A DNA stretch of 64,000 bases from Dicaeum eximium. Taxonomy: Eukaryota; Chordata; Aves; Passeriformes; Dicaeidae. Of the stretch, positions 36,779 to 49,428 are shown in pieces. Within the stretch, counting starts at the first letter, position 1. Every line of letters starts with the position of its first letter. Both the position numbers and the translations under genes were made by a program. Where the stretch lies: the NCBI GenBank assembly GCA_013396995.1, contig VWZP01004609.1, positions 399,749 through 463,748 of the forward strand, in the 5' to 3' direction. A model generated the notes under the pieces. It searched no databases, was not told the DNA's origin, and saw only the letters and a program-made list of their open reading frames with translations.

Positions 36779-39700
36779 CTACAGGGAGAGAGAAGAGAAG
36801 TTCCACATTCAAATGTCTGTACTGGTGTAAGTGGCAATGCTTTGGTATTCCAGTGTCCCAAACCCAGCACTGGAATACCCAAGCCCTTCTCTAGGGGATG
36901 GCCCAGGGCAGATGAACAAAATGATTTTCTGGATGCTTGCTGCCCTTGCTTTGATCCTGTAACTGCCCAGCAGCCTTTAGGGAACAATGATAGGCACTGC
37001 CCCACACATCCTGGCTCCTCAGTTCTGTCCATCTCTAGGAAAATGATATTCCTTCATTGGACACTCCACCATGGCTCCAGTAATTAGTGTGACATCAGCA
37101 CTGCTCTGATCACCCAGCCTGCAGCTCCTCTGATGGGAACAAAGCTGCTTTAGCCCTGTGGTACAAGCAGCATGTTCCTCCCTGCCTGGAAGAGGCTCTC
37201 CTGAGGAAGGGAAAGGCCTTGGCTCCACTCCAGCAGCTCCTTCCCAGAGCCTCAGGGATGCTCAGCTGTGCTGGAGCCTTGTGTGGATCTCCACAGAAGG
37301 GAGTCTCTGCTTCCCTCCACCATGGCTGAACCTTTGACTGATGCTAGGGTGACAGGGGCTTCTTGGAAGCCACAACTGTTCCACAGACTATTCAGTTTTC
37401 ACAGAAAGAAGTTTTTTTCCTATAAAGCCATCTAGGTATCCTTTAGAGCTTCTTCTGGGAGCATCACCCTGAAGTTTCCTCATCAGCAAGCTCCTGTTAC
37501 CCTGTCAATGCACCAGTGTTAATCCTATGGCAGCCACGGAAGGCATCAGGAAAAGGGTGGAAAGTGTTGTTAAATTCTGTTTTCACTCAGCTGAGATGAC
37601 TCAGTTTACTCACAAAGCTAATGGCAAATACCAGAGGACATGGTACACAGGACATGGTCTCTGCTTTTTCCACGAGTTCTGAAGCATTTTGATGTCTGTG
37701 CCAGGAAAAGGCACTGTTTGGCTGCAGGGAACAGGGACTGGCAGGTGCCACAACACAAACTGCTCTGATAACACAGCAAGGGAAGGTGATTATTTCAAGG
37801 GAATGGCTCGAGGAAAACTTGCTGCAAGTACTTGGCATCCTCACCAAGTGAGGCAGAGGTGAGAGACCTGACAGAAGTATAAAATCATTTAGGCCAAACT
37901 AATGAACTAGGCAGCTCTCTCCTGCAAACTGACTAAAGAAAGGAGCAGATTTCACAGGGACTGGCATTTTTTGGTAACTACAACCCTAAAACTTTAACAC
38001 CAGTCAGGCTTCCTCACTGCCATCAGGAGTTATGCTGAATTTAACCAGTGCACTCACACATCAGTCTTTGATTTGTTCCTGGTTTCCTGAAGACAGGAAG
38101 TTTGTGTTTAAGAACTTACAATCCCCCCAATCCATTCTCCAACAGCACTTCATAATTCTCAGTGGTTTGGGTTAATAGTTACCTATATTATCTTTCTCTT
38201 TGCAAGAAATTGAGTAGCAGCAGATTTCTCTGTCCTGAATAGCAGCAAGGTTCCTAGGAAAGAGAAAACATTTCAGCACACATTTCACTGACACAAGAAC
38301 TCTTACTGACAATCTGAACTGTTCCTTTCCCCTTCCACACACAACTTGTTCTGTACAATATTCAGTTACCTGCTGCTGCTGGATTTTCCACTCATAAATG
38401 TGAGCTTCCTGATCTAATAACAACCCTATGTACATGAATTTATTGAGTAAGAGAAATGTTTCTGTAAGGGTTAGACTTACATCTTTTCAATTAGCTGTTT
38501 CTCATCCAAAGCATTAGGAAGGTCTCTCTTATTTCCAAGTACTAGAACCTGAAATCCAGAGAAGGAAATGGTTGTGGCTTTGTTTAAAAAAAACTCCAAA
38601 CAGACAAAAACCCCAACCAAAACCAGAAAACCAGCAAACTTCAGGGGAGTCTCATGAGCAGTCTGCATGTGGCTATTTAATCTAATGGAATGAGGTATTC
38701 ACTGTTAAACCAGATCAAGAAAAAAGACTGACCTAGTCACAGGGAAAGAGGGGCTACAAACAAACTGTTCTGTGTAAAGAGCAAGCAAGAGAATACATCA
38801 GCTGATAAATCTGAGAACATTTGCAGCACACTCATCTGAGATTCCCCAAATTTACTCTACACTTCTGTACCACACTGTGGTTAACCTCTAGTCGATAGCT
38901 CAGACTCATACAGTAGAATCCTCTAAACTACTGTTTCAATTGTATTTATTATGTTTTGTGAGCACTGAGTGAAATAAGACCACTGAAAGTCAAAAACTGG
39001 TTTAAGGCACTGGGAGCAGGTGTTGTCCATGCTTATACTGACCAGTAAGGTTGGGCCTTACAATTCAGAGTTCAAGGCAGACTTCAGAGTTGCTCAAGTG
39101 ATGCACATTCCTCAGAGACATTAAATGGTGTTTAAGGTGATGTTACTTACAGGGATTCCTTGTAACTGGGGCTTATCTAGAAGATTGTGGAGCTCATTTC
39201 GAGAGGCTTCTATTTTGTCACGATCTGCAGCATCTACCATGTAGCTTTAAAGAGAATTTCAGGTTAGGCCAGTGACACTGAGCTCCTGCAGAAACATCAC
39301 TCTTTCCTTTACACTGCCAAGTCTGAGCACATTCAACAAGGCTCTAAACAAAGCTAGGACTTCTGAGCAAAGAATTTAGTCCTTTGAAAAAACATTCTCT
39401 AAGAGCAGAGTAGAAGGAAGATACTTTGAGTTAGCACTGCCACCCAGTTCAGACAGGGAGGAGTTAGTACTCCAGCTCAGACACTGATAAAATAACCCAT
39501 CCTGAGCCCTGAACTTCAGGGTGAAAAAGGTCAGTGTGGTTGCAGTGCAGGTTCAGAATCACAGGGAGAACCACAGAGTGAGGCATGCAGTGCTAGGAAG
39601 GCTCCCAGAGAAGAGCAGCACATGTGAAAAAGCAGAGCTGAAGAAGGACACTTACACAATAGCATTAACTCCTCTGCAATATCGCTCCCACATGCTTCGG

Positions 39701-42700
39701 AATCGGGGCTGCCCTCCTATATCCCAAATCTTAAGGCAAGGGGAGAAAGACAATTTAGCCATGCACTGTGTTTAAACATGTCAGGCAAAGATAAGACAAG
39801 AAATCACTACAGTTTTTCCTTTCTCCTTAAGCAGCTGCTTGAGCTCTCCCATGTTAAAACAGGAATAATCCCTTGCACAGCTGCTCAGAGCTTAGGGCCC
39901 AGCAGCAGGAGATGCAAACTGGAGCACCTTGCACCAGATGCAAGAACATCCTGTGTATGTTACAGGATGTTATGAAGGTTACACACTGAGGTATGCAAGA
40001 AAATACAATGTATTCATTTAAAGCTTTGCTTTTGATGTAAACCTTCCCTTAAACAAACTGATGAGCAGGAAAGCAGCATCTCTGGGCCTCAAACACAGAT
40101 CTAAGCCAGACAGCATTATCACAACAGTGCTTTAACTAGTCCATGAACCTGGGAATCACACAGATTCTCATTTCAGAAACTCCATAAATAAACATAAATG
40201 TCTTCTTAAGCTACTCGACAGATTTAGCTGAGCCTCTTCAGTTTTCTGTATTTGCCTCAAGGCTGGAAGCAAAACAGAGCAAACATGTAAATTTTAAACT
40301 AGGAGTAAAGAAACAGTAAAGAAACTAGGAGTAAAGTAAAGGAGTCAACAATGACAACATACCTTTATTGTAACATTACCCTTTGTAACCTTCCTCATGT
40401 TGAAGCCCACAGTAGGAATCATATCTTCACTGAATTGACCTGACTGGAAAAAAGAAAAAAAAGAGAAACTTAGATTTAGTGCTTATCTGACACAACTGGT
40501 TTACATAGTAAACTATCACGAGCTTTTTCTAACCATTTGCCTTCCAACTGAAGGTTTTACGGCCAAGAAGTCAAGGATGTTAAATCCATGTGTACTGGAG
40601 CTTGTGTGAAGTCAGACAACTCATTTCTTACAAGCACTGAAATAGTTTTTCAAGCCTTGAGGCAGCCAGGGGAGCGAAGTCACCTGAGAAAGTGCTTTGC
40701 ACAGCTGAACAGATGGTCAGCAGGGCAAGGGGAGGAAAAGAGCCATTCACCTACTCCTGCTGGAGCCAAGGTCGGCTTGTGGGGATCTCCCAGTTACCTG
40801 CGAGCTAGAAATATCCACAAGGGCTCCCTCTGATGCAAGCTGCTCTCTGGCCAGCATTTGCAGGAATAAATCACTCTCGTGGAGGAAGCCTCCAACCCAC
40901 AGGTATGGGGTGACTCCCTGAGGAGTGCTAAAGGCTGCAAAGTGGAAGGACCTGCCGGGTCAGCCTCCTGCCAGGCCCCAGTGTCCCACGTGTTCAGCTC
41001 AGCTGAGAGGATCTGAGCCCGTTTCCAGCAGCCATTCCCATCACTCCCAGCTGGGACACAAGTGCTGCAAACACCACTGCACTTCAGAGCTTCTCCCGTG
41101 GCAGATGTTTCACTGCCTGTAACACTTCCATCTGCAGCAGCCTGACAGCCAAGTTCCCAACTATCTCCTGCACCATAACAAGAGTTTTCAACACTACTAG
41201 ATTTCTCCCTTGGCTGTTTGGCAGGAGGTGAATCAGCCACAGTGGCCATTATGAAGCTCACTACATCCATTATGTGTAATAGAACCGGACAGTCAAGCAC
41301 ATTTGGAAAAACTAGGATTGATCCCAAAGCATTAAGTTAATTAGGGTTTGGTATCAAAGCAGCAAAGTCTGCATCTCTCCCCTGACACTGCCCAGAGAAC
41401 TTCCCTGGGGTTCAAAGCTCTTTGGGATCTCTGAAGCAGACACACTACCTCAGAGTTAGGGCCTGACTGCCCATAAACTGCAAGGAGCAACTAAGCCTGA
41501 CCAGGTGGCCATGAAGGGCAACAGCTCTTGGCTTGCATCAGGAGCAGTGTGGCCAGCAGGACCAGGGCTGGCCAAGAAGCTTGGCTCAGACCCTGCAGCA
41601 CTGCTTCAGAAGCCACTCTATCCCTTCTAACATGGCAGGGTGGGTGCCCAATGGGAATGCCAATCCAGGAGCTGCCCATTCCTGCCCAAAATGCCAGGAC
41701 CTGAGCTGCCCATTGCAGCCAGAGTGACCAGCACAGCTCAGAGCCCACGGTCAGCTGTGCTGCCATGGCTGGGGCAGCTCAGTTCAGCTCCTCAAACTAA
41801 TCTTGCCTCTGAAGGGTCACTTGCCAGTTCCTCAAGCACCACAGCATTCCTGCCTCCACATTCCTGCCTCCACAGTCACACCCCACACCCACAGCTCCTA
41901 TCCCAGCACTCCCAAGCACTCCAGAGCCTCCATCTCTGCGCTGCTGAGCCTTACCCCAGATGCTGCCAACTATTCCCACTCAGATCCTTCCAGATCCTTC
42001 TCTCGAGAGCTGTTCTTATCAATAGGAACACACATTCCAGGAACCTCCTGGACTCATCACCTCCCTGCGGGGTTTATTTCCAGCAGACATGTGGGAAGCT
42101 GAGGTCCCCTATGAGGACAAGGCCTAGCCACAGTGAGACTTCCCCTGCAGCTTAAGGAGGATTTTGGTGCCTCTTCACCCTGGGCTGGGTGTCTAGAAGA
42201 GAGTCCCACCAGGAGATCTGCCTTGTTGGCCTTCCACCTGATTCCTCCCCATAAACCACCTTATCATGACCCTCATCAAGCTCTGGGCTGGCTGAGCACT
42301 CCCTGCCCATCCCTGTGAGGAGTTTACAGCCCTCCCTTGCAGCACTCACCGTGCCAGTCATCCCACTAATTGCAGCATGTTCAGTACCAATTTCATGTTC
42401 TCTCACTGCTCTTTTAGGATACAGATTCCTACAGATTGGAGCAGCACTTCATTTGCCACATCTTTAACGTAATGTTGAAATTACTGTGACCCACCAAGGG
42501 AAACTTTTACAGAATCTTCAGGAAAGCTGCTGCATCTTACTCCTTTCCCAAGTGCTCTCTACCCACGCTGCACATCCCCAAACTTGTTCTGACTTGCTTA
42601 AAACCTCAAAACCTTAAAACTGCAGTTGCTCAGTTGAGTTTCAGCTGCCTGTTCTCTGCTTTGCAGAGGGACAATCCCAAGCTGACAAGGACATATGGGT

Positions 42701-45700
42701 CAGCTCAGGTCTTCATTTGAAAGACCTTCCCCTGATGTGAGTGTGGGTGTTCCTCTGCTCACAGGCACTGGACCAAAAGAAAGCTACTGGCAGTCACCTC
42801 TTTTAAGACAGGTCAAAACTTGGTTAAAACGATTGCAAAGGATTTTAGCAGCAGACAGTGATCTCCTTTGATGGATCCTGCTACCACATTCAACTGCCTT
42901 GGCCCAGAAACAGTTCTGTAAACTCAGAATTTAGAGGGCTTTTGTTTACTTCCTCCTCAGAGGAAAAAGTCAGGAATTCAGCTTCAACTTAGAGTATTCA
43001 TATGCAAAAGCTACTCGAAGAGCAGAACAAAAGGAACATACTTTTACAAGCAGTCACTTGGTTTGAATCAGCCTTCCCTCCCAGAGCAGAGTACTCAGAT
43101 GCTTTCTCCTTCTAAAACACCAGCTTTAAAACAAGTTTGATATGCACAGCAATATTTTCAATCCCCGATGGGAAGGCCTTTGGCTGCTGTCACCCACAGC
43201 AGCACTGCTCAAACGCTCACCAAGGACAGCAGGAGCAGCTGCTGGCAAATCCAGCACCCCCTGAGTTCAGCACCGGTGCCCACCCCTCCAGGCAGACCTC
43301 GAGCTCCCTGCAGGGCTCCTGAAGGGCAGAGCTGTCCCAGCAGGGATCCTGATGGGAGCCTCAGCCCCGAGGTCACACAGACCACACAGCACCAGCACAA
43401 ACCAAGGTCACCAAACAAAGCTAACTCCAGCTCTGGGGGAGATAAGGGCCAGAGAGACTAAACAGAGCCAATTTCAGAGGCACAAAGAACCCACAGCACC
43501 AATCCTTCAGCCTCCTGGTTTAGGAGATGCTCCCTCCAAAGCTCCTGGAGAACCCAAATGTGAGATTTTAGTGCAGCATGACCCCACTTACCTGGATGAG
43601 TACTTAGGTTGGATAAGGATTACTCAGAGCAGCACAACTGCATCCAGACTGAACTAAGGGACTTTATCCCATGGATCAGTTTGGGTTCAGCTCACCTTGT
43701 ACCCGTGGCAGCACTAAATCATAGACTGCAGCATTTCTGAACAAGCCAGCTACAGGTACAGCTCATTTCCCAGAGGAAAACTTAGGACCAGTGTTTAACT
43801 TGCCATCCCCTGACATTCCAGAAGTGTACAAAGAATGCAAGTTTAGTCTCTTTTATAATTTAATTAATATTACAACAACCTTAGTAAACCTACAATTTCC
43901 AGCTGTCTTGATTAAAAAAAACCATAAACCAAACAAAACCACATTTGGGTTTCTTCATCTGCCTCTCCATACCATAAGCTACAGCCAGAAACTCAAATTC
44001 CAGAGAATTATGGAATGGTAGAGTGCTTTCAACTGGGAGGAACCTCAAAGACCATTCAGTTCCACCCCTTGGCATGAGCAGGGGCACCTCGCACTACACC
44101 AGACTGCTCCAAGCCCTGTCCAGCCTGGCCTTGGACACCTCTGACCAGACTGTCAGCCCCCTAAGCAGCTTGATTCTGATTCCACAGCCTGCACAAGGAC
44201 ATTCTTTGTACCATCAGAGAAGGCCAGGGCAGCCTTTAGTTTGCACCTCATAAAGCTGGCATGATTCACTACTGTTACAGGACCGATTTCTTCATACAGA
44301 TTTTGTTATTACACAGCAAAGATTGCCTTATCTTTAATCACAGTACTTTTCATCCAGCTAGATGAGATCACAAACAAGCTTAACCAACTAGGAGACAACA
44401 CCACAGGAGTATGGAATCCAGCCAGGACACTCCCAATCCACCTGAACCAGAGTATTACATTAAACCCTGCTGCTCATCCCTAAAAATTTCTTTCTTTTTG
44501 CACTAAGAAAAAATGCTGCATATCTCCAGAACGTCTTCTTTAAAAAAAATTATTTTAAAAATAGTGCAATGTTAGCATTATATCAAGCTACCCCTACACT
44601 AAGCCTCCTCTGCAACACTCATAGCCTCAACCAAGGAGTACCTCATAAATGGACAAATCAACTTTCTTTAAGCCAGCTTCCTTCTTTAGGAAATATTTCA
44701 GTGTTCTACTTGTGATCATCATCAGAAGCCTGAACTCCAGATTAGAAGCTTCAATCCCTGAAAGGCTTCCCAACAGCAGTTCCTGGAATGATTCCTGCAG
44801 AAATCATAACAGTGGTAGATGACAAGAAAAGGCATTTTTAATTCCCCAGCCCTGACTTGAATATTTAAAAGGACATGGACAGCTTAGCTAATATCTACCA
44901 TAAAGAAGGCATATGTCTGTCTAGAAGTCAGTCATGTAAAACCTCAAGACATTTCAAGTGTCTAACAGTCAAGGACATGTCCTTATCCAGATGTTAGCAC
45001 TCAAAGCTGTGCAATTGCTCACAAAGTGCTCTACAAGAACTCAGGACCAAGATGGAAAAAGGAGATTCTGATTTCTGTCACCTGTTTTAGCCCACCTCAG
45101 GTACAGCAAGCAGGACGTCAAAGAAAGGTCTGAGTCCCCTCCTAGGAGCTTTATTAGCTAATGAAGTGATGCAATGCATTTCAAGAGATTTCTGCCATTA
45201 AGAAACACTTCAAATGTTATCACCCTTCTCCCTGAGCCACAGTGTGTATGAATTGACAACACACGGGATTTATGGCCTACCTGGGTGGTTCAAAAGGCAA
45301 TAAAACAGCAGTGCAGCTCTTTAAAGCAATATTTTTCTGCACTTCTCTGGTGTGGCTTCTTCAAATCAACGTTACTTGTAACAGTTGTGAGAACAGAAGG
45401 AAGTTGCAGCTCCCAGCTGGCCAAACGATTCTTTTGTTGAGAGGCACTTCAGGAATTGCCTCTCACTAGAAACCACAGTCTCATTCCAACACTTGCCAGA
45501 TATTCCAAAGAGAAAGAACCAACCACACTAATTCAGGCTCTGACACAAATCCTAAAAAGGGACCTTATTTACCCCATCACCACAAACAGGCTGTGTTTAG
45601 CTCTTGAACTTGATAACTGTATCAGAAAAGCCCAACTTTCTTGCACTCCTCCAGATTTCTGCTCGCTATCAGGCTAATGAGCTTCAGTGTTCCAGAGCCA

Positions 45701-48700
45701 AACAGCTGGATCAAGGATCAACCTACCAAGCATCAAGCAAAACTTCTCCAGAAAGCCCAGGACGTGCCACTCTTCCTTGAGAGCAGCTGCTGGGGCTGCA
45801 GGAGTGCCCCACTCCCCAGCAGCACGGCCGTGAGCAGGCTCAGCTTACTTGAGTTGTGTTACTGTTTTACCCATGTGTTTTACACGTGTTTTACCCACGG
45901 CCTGAGCAGCCCCTCTGCCCCCCACAGCAGCACGGCCATGGCCCCCAGCTCCAGCTCCAGCTCCAGCCTGGGAATGGCCACGAGCTGCAGACACCACAGG
46001 ATGCTGCAGAGGCTGTAAATAATGGGCATTTCCAGGGCTCGCATCAGGAGCCGACAGTTCCAGATGCGATCCCGGGATGACATGCAGCTTCTCTGAATAA
46101 GAGCCACAGGCCATCCACATTAGGGAAATTAGGAGCAGGAAGAAATGATATCCTCCCTTGTGAGCAAGTTTACTCACGCACATGGAAAACTTACGCTTAA
46201 TATCTAATTAGAGACAGTGACTAATGCAGAGCCTTAGAAAAGCAGAAGCTGCATTAGCTGAATCCAGCTCTAATGAGATTTCATTGCTAACACTGGGTTT
46301 TAAACCTTCTAATCAAACTGAACACAGGAGGGTTTGGGCTGGAAAGGACATTCAAGACCATCTAGTGCCACCCCTGTCATGGGCAGGGCCACCTCCCACT
46401 ATCGCAGGTTGCTCCAAGCCCTGTCCAAGCTGCCCTTGGGCACTGCCAGGGATCCAGGGGCAGCCCCAGCTGCTCTGGGCACCTGTGCCAGGGCCTGCCC
46501 ACCCCCACAGGGAAGGATTTATCCCTAATACCTAATCTATATATCCCCAATACCTAATCTAACCTCTCAGTTTAAATCCATTCCCTATTGTCCTGTCTCT
46601 CCAGGCCCTTGTTTAGTCTGATTACAAATCAAATGTTTGTTTACACTGGAGGAATAAATGTGATCAAAACCCACTACCAGTCTAGAATAGGATTATTCTA
46701 GACCTGTCTGCCTCTCGTGGCCTGTCCACTTCAGCAGCAGTCAGGCCTTGTACCAAGCTTCCCTGTGTAATTGGTTGAGTTTTCCCTCTAGTTCCATATG
46801 CCTGATTTGATGGGCAGAGATTACATTACAGATTTATATTGGATTAAACTCACTGTTGTTGAGACTGGCAAGAGCCCTTTGTGAGGCAGCACACAACCTT
46901 CTAAGGCACACCAAGTTCCTGGTGTGCACTCCAGCTTTTAGAGCTATCCTACAGGACATCTTGCTGTGTCATTCCTTTCATTTCAGTTTTGAGGAATCCC
47001 AACAGCCTCATCCACCCAAACCATTAACTGGCCTGCAGAGAGCAGTTGTTCTTTTCCTGCACTCATTCCCAAATGCAGACTCTGAACTAAAGTCAGTCAA
47101 GGAAGCAAACAAGACGTCAGCTCTGCATGCCATGGACTGCACTTCTCTAAAAAGTGATTTTGCACTGGTAACTGAAGCTTATGCTATTATTTTGTTTAAA
47201 CCTATAATACAGACCTGAGTAAACCCCCTCCCTCTGTTTTTATTTGTGTAAAGACTCACCGGATTTCCTAATTAAAAACTTCACGAATGTGACCTGATGC
47301 TTCCAAACTAAACCAGCTAAGGAGGCTGTATCAGCAGGCTCAACAGCTTCCTCCTTCCCTGGGGTTTTGCAAGGCTCCTTGAATGGCACTCACTCAGATA
47401 AATGCCTGGGTGTGATCCTAACATGTGGCTGAAACCTTGCAAGATTCAACACCCGCAGAGGAGGCTGGAAACACACTCCAGCCCTACTTAGGGAAACTTC
47501 TCCCACTGGAGACAGCTTGGATGGACTCAGCTGATGTGCAGCTACTCCAGCTCTGACTGCTGCACATACCTGCAGCGAGTTTCACAGGTAACTAACTCCC
47601 CAAACCCGTGCTGCTGCTGCTACTACACAGAAGCAAAGCATTTCTTTGTCAAGTGCCATCACCAGGAGGACTCCAGAGGATGAAAAGCCTGCAGAGCCCC
47701 CAGCTGCAGAAACACTCCAAGCAGTATCAGCTCAGCAGCCACAGATCAAGGCTGTACAACAATTTCAGAGCTCAATTTCTACAAATCCAAGCCAAGATGT
47801 ATTGGCAGAGTGTGAAAGAAAAGGCTCCTGGCATTCCTGGGTTACTCCAGCAACTTTCAGCTAGCAGCTAGTCAGAGAAGTTACCTTTCATGAAGTAACC
47901 CATTTTCCATGATTGTCAGGAAGCCCACTGAGTGCTCACACCTGAGCTACACAATGGCTTGGTTATGTTTTGCCAGGGTGTCTGTCAGTGTGCAAGGATG
48001 GTGCATAACCACCTTGAGAGAATGAAAGTCCTTTTCCCAGCCAGTAACTCATTCAACTGGCACTTAAATAAACACATCCTTACAAGTATTCCATGGTGCT
48101 AAGGTCACAGCATCAAAAACCAAAAGGGGAGCTGAAGGTGTGCTCACTCTAAAGCTGGAGACATCAGCTTTCCCATTTTAGGTGCACTGCACTCAGGTCA
48201 CTCCCTGAAAAACAAGAAGATACCCTGGCTGCCCATTTCAGGAGCTCCCAAAGTCCAGCTTGTCTCCTGGAATGCTTTCCATCACATGCATCAGCAGAGC
48301 AGGACACGGATGAAGCTGAACACGCCATTTAGGCAAAGCCAATCTTTATCTCGTTCAACAATGGAAAAGCTTCGTGTAGGAGTATTCCCACACCCTTCCT
48401 TTACCTGCTCCAGGCACATCACCAGATCAGCAGGCCCAGTGCAGCACTTTGCTGCTGATGGGCTCATGCTTGTGAGCTGTACTTCTTAGGTAAGTTGTAC
48501 CTTAAGAGAAAAGAGATCATTTGATATGGGTTTCAGAACCGATAAGCAAATATTTGAGAGGAGGACCGTGAGTGGGTGCTGACACCTGAATGATTTAGGA
48601 CTACCGAAAAACACTCAGAGGGAGGCGGCAGCTCAAGACACACAATGTTATCTCCACATCTGCTAACACCACACCGACACCCTGACTGAAAGGCGCCTTC

Positions 48701-49255
48701 AGAGCCCGCTGTGGGGCCGGTGTCCCGCGGGTCCATTAGCACGCAAAGCTTTAGGGAGGCACGGCAGCCCCCGCGGCTCAGCCATCCCACAAAGCGAGGG
48801 CTCACACGCTGCTGCCCGCCGGCCCGGCCTGGCCTGGCTCCATCCCACAGCCCGGCCCGGCAGGGCAGCCCCGCTCCATCCCCACAGCCCGGCCCGGCCT
48901 GGCTCCATCCCCACAGCCCGGCAGGGCAGCCCCGCTCTATCCCCACAGCCCGGCCCGGCAGGGCAGCCCCGCTCCATCCCCCGGCCCGGCCCGGCTCCAT
49001 CTCCACAGCCCGGCCTGTCCCGGCAGCCCCGCTCCATCCCATTCCAGCCCCGCTCCATCCCCACAGCCCGGCCCCGCTCCATCCCCGCGGCCCCGGGCCG
49101 GGCTCAGGCCGCCGCCGGCCCCTGGCGCTCACCGCGATGACGTTGACGAAGGTGGTCTTGCCCGAGTACTGCAGCCCCACCAGGGTCAGCTCCATCTCCT
49201 CCTTCCAGAAGAGCGAGCGGAACCAGTCGAGCAGCCGGGACAGCAGCGCCAGCAT
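36729..49255 (-). CDS. ARL8B: ARL8B, ADP-ribosylation factor-like GTPase 8B (7 exons, complete)
   Basis: Arf-like small GTPase that sits on lysosomes through an acetylated N-terminal amphipathic helix and recruits kinesin adaptors and tethers, driving lysosome movement and fusion. Exons, right to left: 49133-49255, 40363-40443, 39656-39729, 39151-39244, 38481-38548, 38183-38253, 36729-36778. They sum to 561 bases, exactly 186 codons plus TGA, the usual family length. Motifs: helix MLALLSRLLDWFRSLFW (1-17, no Gly2), P-loop GLQYSGKT (27-34), switch I PTVGFN, WDIGGQ with Gln75, NKRD (130-133), SCK, and C-terminus QHSKSRRS. NALDEKQL and the N-terminus favour ARL8B over ARL8A. Compared from memory with human ARL8B, differences are I5L, I96V, E102D and S150A. 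All junctions are GT-AG and in phase. The ATG at 49255 is the family start. Confidence 0.98.
38183..38253 (-). CDS. ARL8B: ARL8B coding exon 6
   Basis: 71 bases encoding NLAAIQDREICCYSISCKEK and DNI. SCK is the G5 motif. Ala150 replaces the human Ser. The acceptor is ttcctag and the donor is GTAACT. Confidence 0.97.
38481..38548 (-). CDS. ARL8B: ARL8B coding exon 5
   Basis: 68 bases encoding VLVLGNKRDLPNALDEKQLI and EK plus a split Met. NKRD is the guanine-specificity motif (G4). The acceptor is atttcag and the donor is GTAAGT. Confidence 0.97.
39151..39244 (-). CDS. ARL8B: ARL8B coding exon 4
   Basis: 94 bases encoding YMVDAADRDKIEASRNELHN and LLDKPQLQGIP. Val96 and Asp102 differ from the human residues Ile and Glu. 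The donor is GTAAGT. Confidence 0.97.
39656..39729 (-). CDS. ARL8B: ARL8B coding exon 3
   Basis: 74 bases encoding IWDIGGQPRFRSMWERYCRG and VNAI plus a split Val. It contains the G3 motif with Gln75. The acceptor is cttaag and the donor is GTAAGT. Confidence 0.97.
40363..40443 (-). CDS. ARL8B: ARL8B coding exon 2
   Basis: 81 bases encoding SGQFSEDMIPTVGFNMRKVT and KGNVTIK (switch I and interswitch). The acceptor is tttttccag and the donor is GTATGT. Phase 0 at both ends. Confidence 0.97.
43995..44245 (+). mobile_element. CR1 LINE fragment in ARL8B intron 1
   Basis: agaattatggaatggtagag, aacctcaaagaccattcagt and gctccaagccctgtccagcc follow the CR1 3'-region consensus. It is more divergent than the copy at 46325, so older. 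Confidence 0.65.
46325..46620 (+). mobile_element. CR1 LINE fragment in ARL8B intron 1
   Basis: gggtttgggctggaaaggac, gttgctccaagccctgtcca, gggatccaggggcagcccca and tttaaatccattccctattg are in the order of the avian CR1 3' region. Within it cctaatctatatatccccaa shows a local duplication of taatacctaatct. Confidence 0.75.
48827..49085. repeat. GC-rich tandem array in ARL8B intron 1
   Basis: Repeated blocks of cacagcccggcccggcag, ggcagccccgctccatcc and their variants, about 35-40 bases per unit with internal losses. On the coding strand it is G-rich with many GGG runs. It starts about 50 bases downstream of the exon 1 donor. Confidence 0.85.
49133..49255 (-). CDS. ARL8B: ARL8B coding exon 1 (start codon to P-loop)
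   Basis: 41 codons from ATG at 49255-49253, in context gccaccATGc. Encodes the amphipathic helix, then WKEEMELTLVGLQYSGKTTF and VNVIA. The donor is GTGAGC. The exon lies in a CpG island 36 bases from an assembly gap. Confidence 0.97.
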
Positions 49256-49291
49256 GGTGGCGGCGGGCGGGCGGGCCGGGGGCGCTGCGGG

Positions 49292-49428
49292 NNNNNNNNN
49301 NNNNNNNNNNNNNNNNNNNNNNNNNNNNNNNNNNNNNNNNNNNNNNNNNNNNNNNNNNNNNNNNNNNNNNNNNNNNNNNNNNNNNNNNNNNNNNNNNNNN
49401 NNNNNNNNNNNNNNNNNNNNNNNNNNNN
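49292..49428. other. Assembly gap (137 N)
   Basis: A run of N between the ARL8B 5' UTR and a minisatellite. Probably unresolved because both flanks are GC-rich and one is repetitive. Confidence 0.99.

Larger units (their letters stand above)
40444..49132 (-). other. ARL8B intron 1 (8.7 kb)
   Basis: A large first intron holding two plus-oriented CR1 fragments (about 43995-44245 and 46325-46620), a short CTCCAG run near 45945-45968, and a GC-rich tandem array next to exon 1 (48827-49085). Otherwise unique sequence with no supported gene. The other introns (39730-40362, 39245-39655, 38549-39150, 38254-38480, 36779-38182) show nothing notable. Confidence 0.85.
48700..49291 (-). promoter_or_regulatory. 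ARL8B CpG island and 5' region
   Basis: CG-dense block around exon 1, continuing into the gap at 49292. The 5' UTR and transcription start should lie between 49256 and the minisatellite at 49429, and so are largely unreadable. Confidence 0.7.

Noticed and set aside
45845..46183. Minus-strand frame in ARL8B intron 1 with a hydrophobic, protein-like look
   Set aside because: It includes a CTCCAG simple repeat read as Leu-Glu, has no recognised homologue, and no convincing splice sites in phase with ARL8B.
36729..49255. ARL8A instead of ARL8B
   Set aside because: NALDEKQL, the N-terminal helix sequence and adjacency to EDEM1 all indicate ARL8B. Only Val96 is ARL8A-like.
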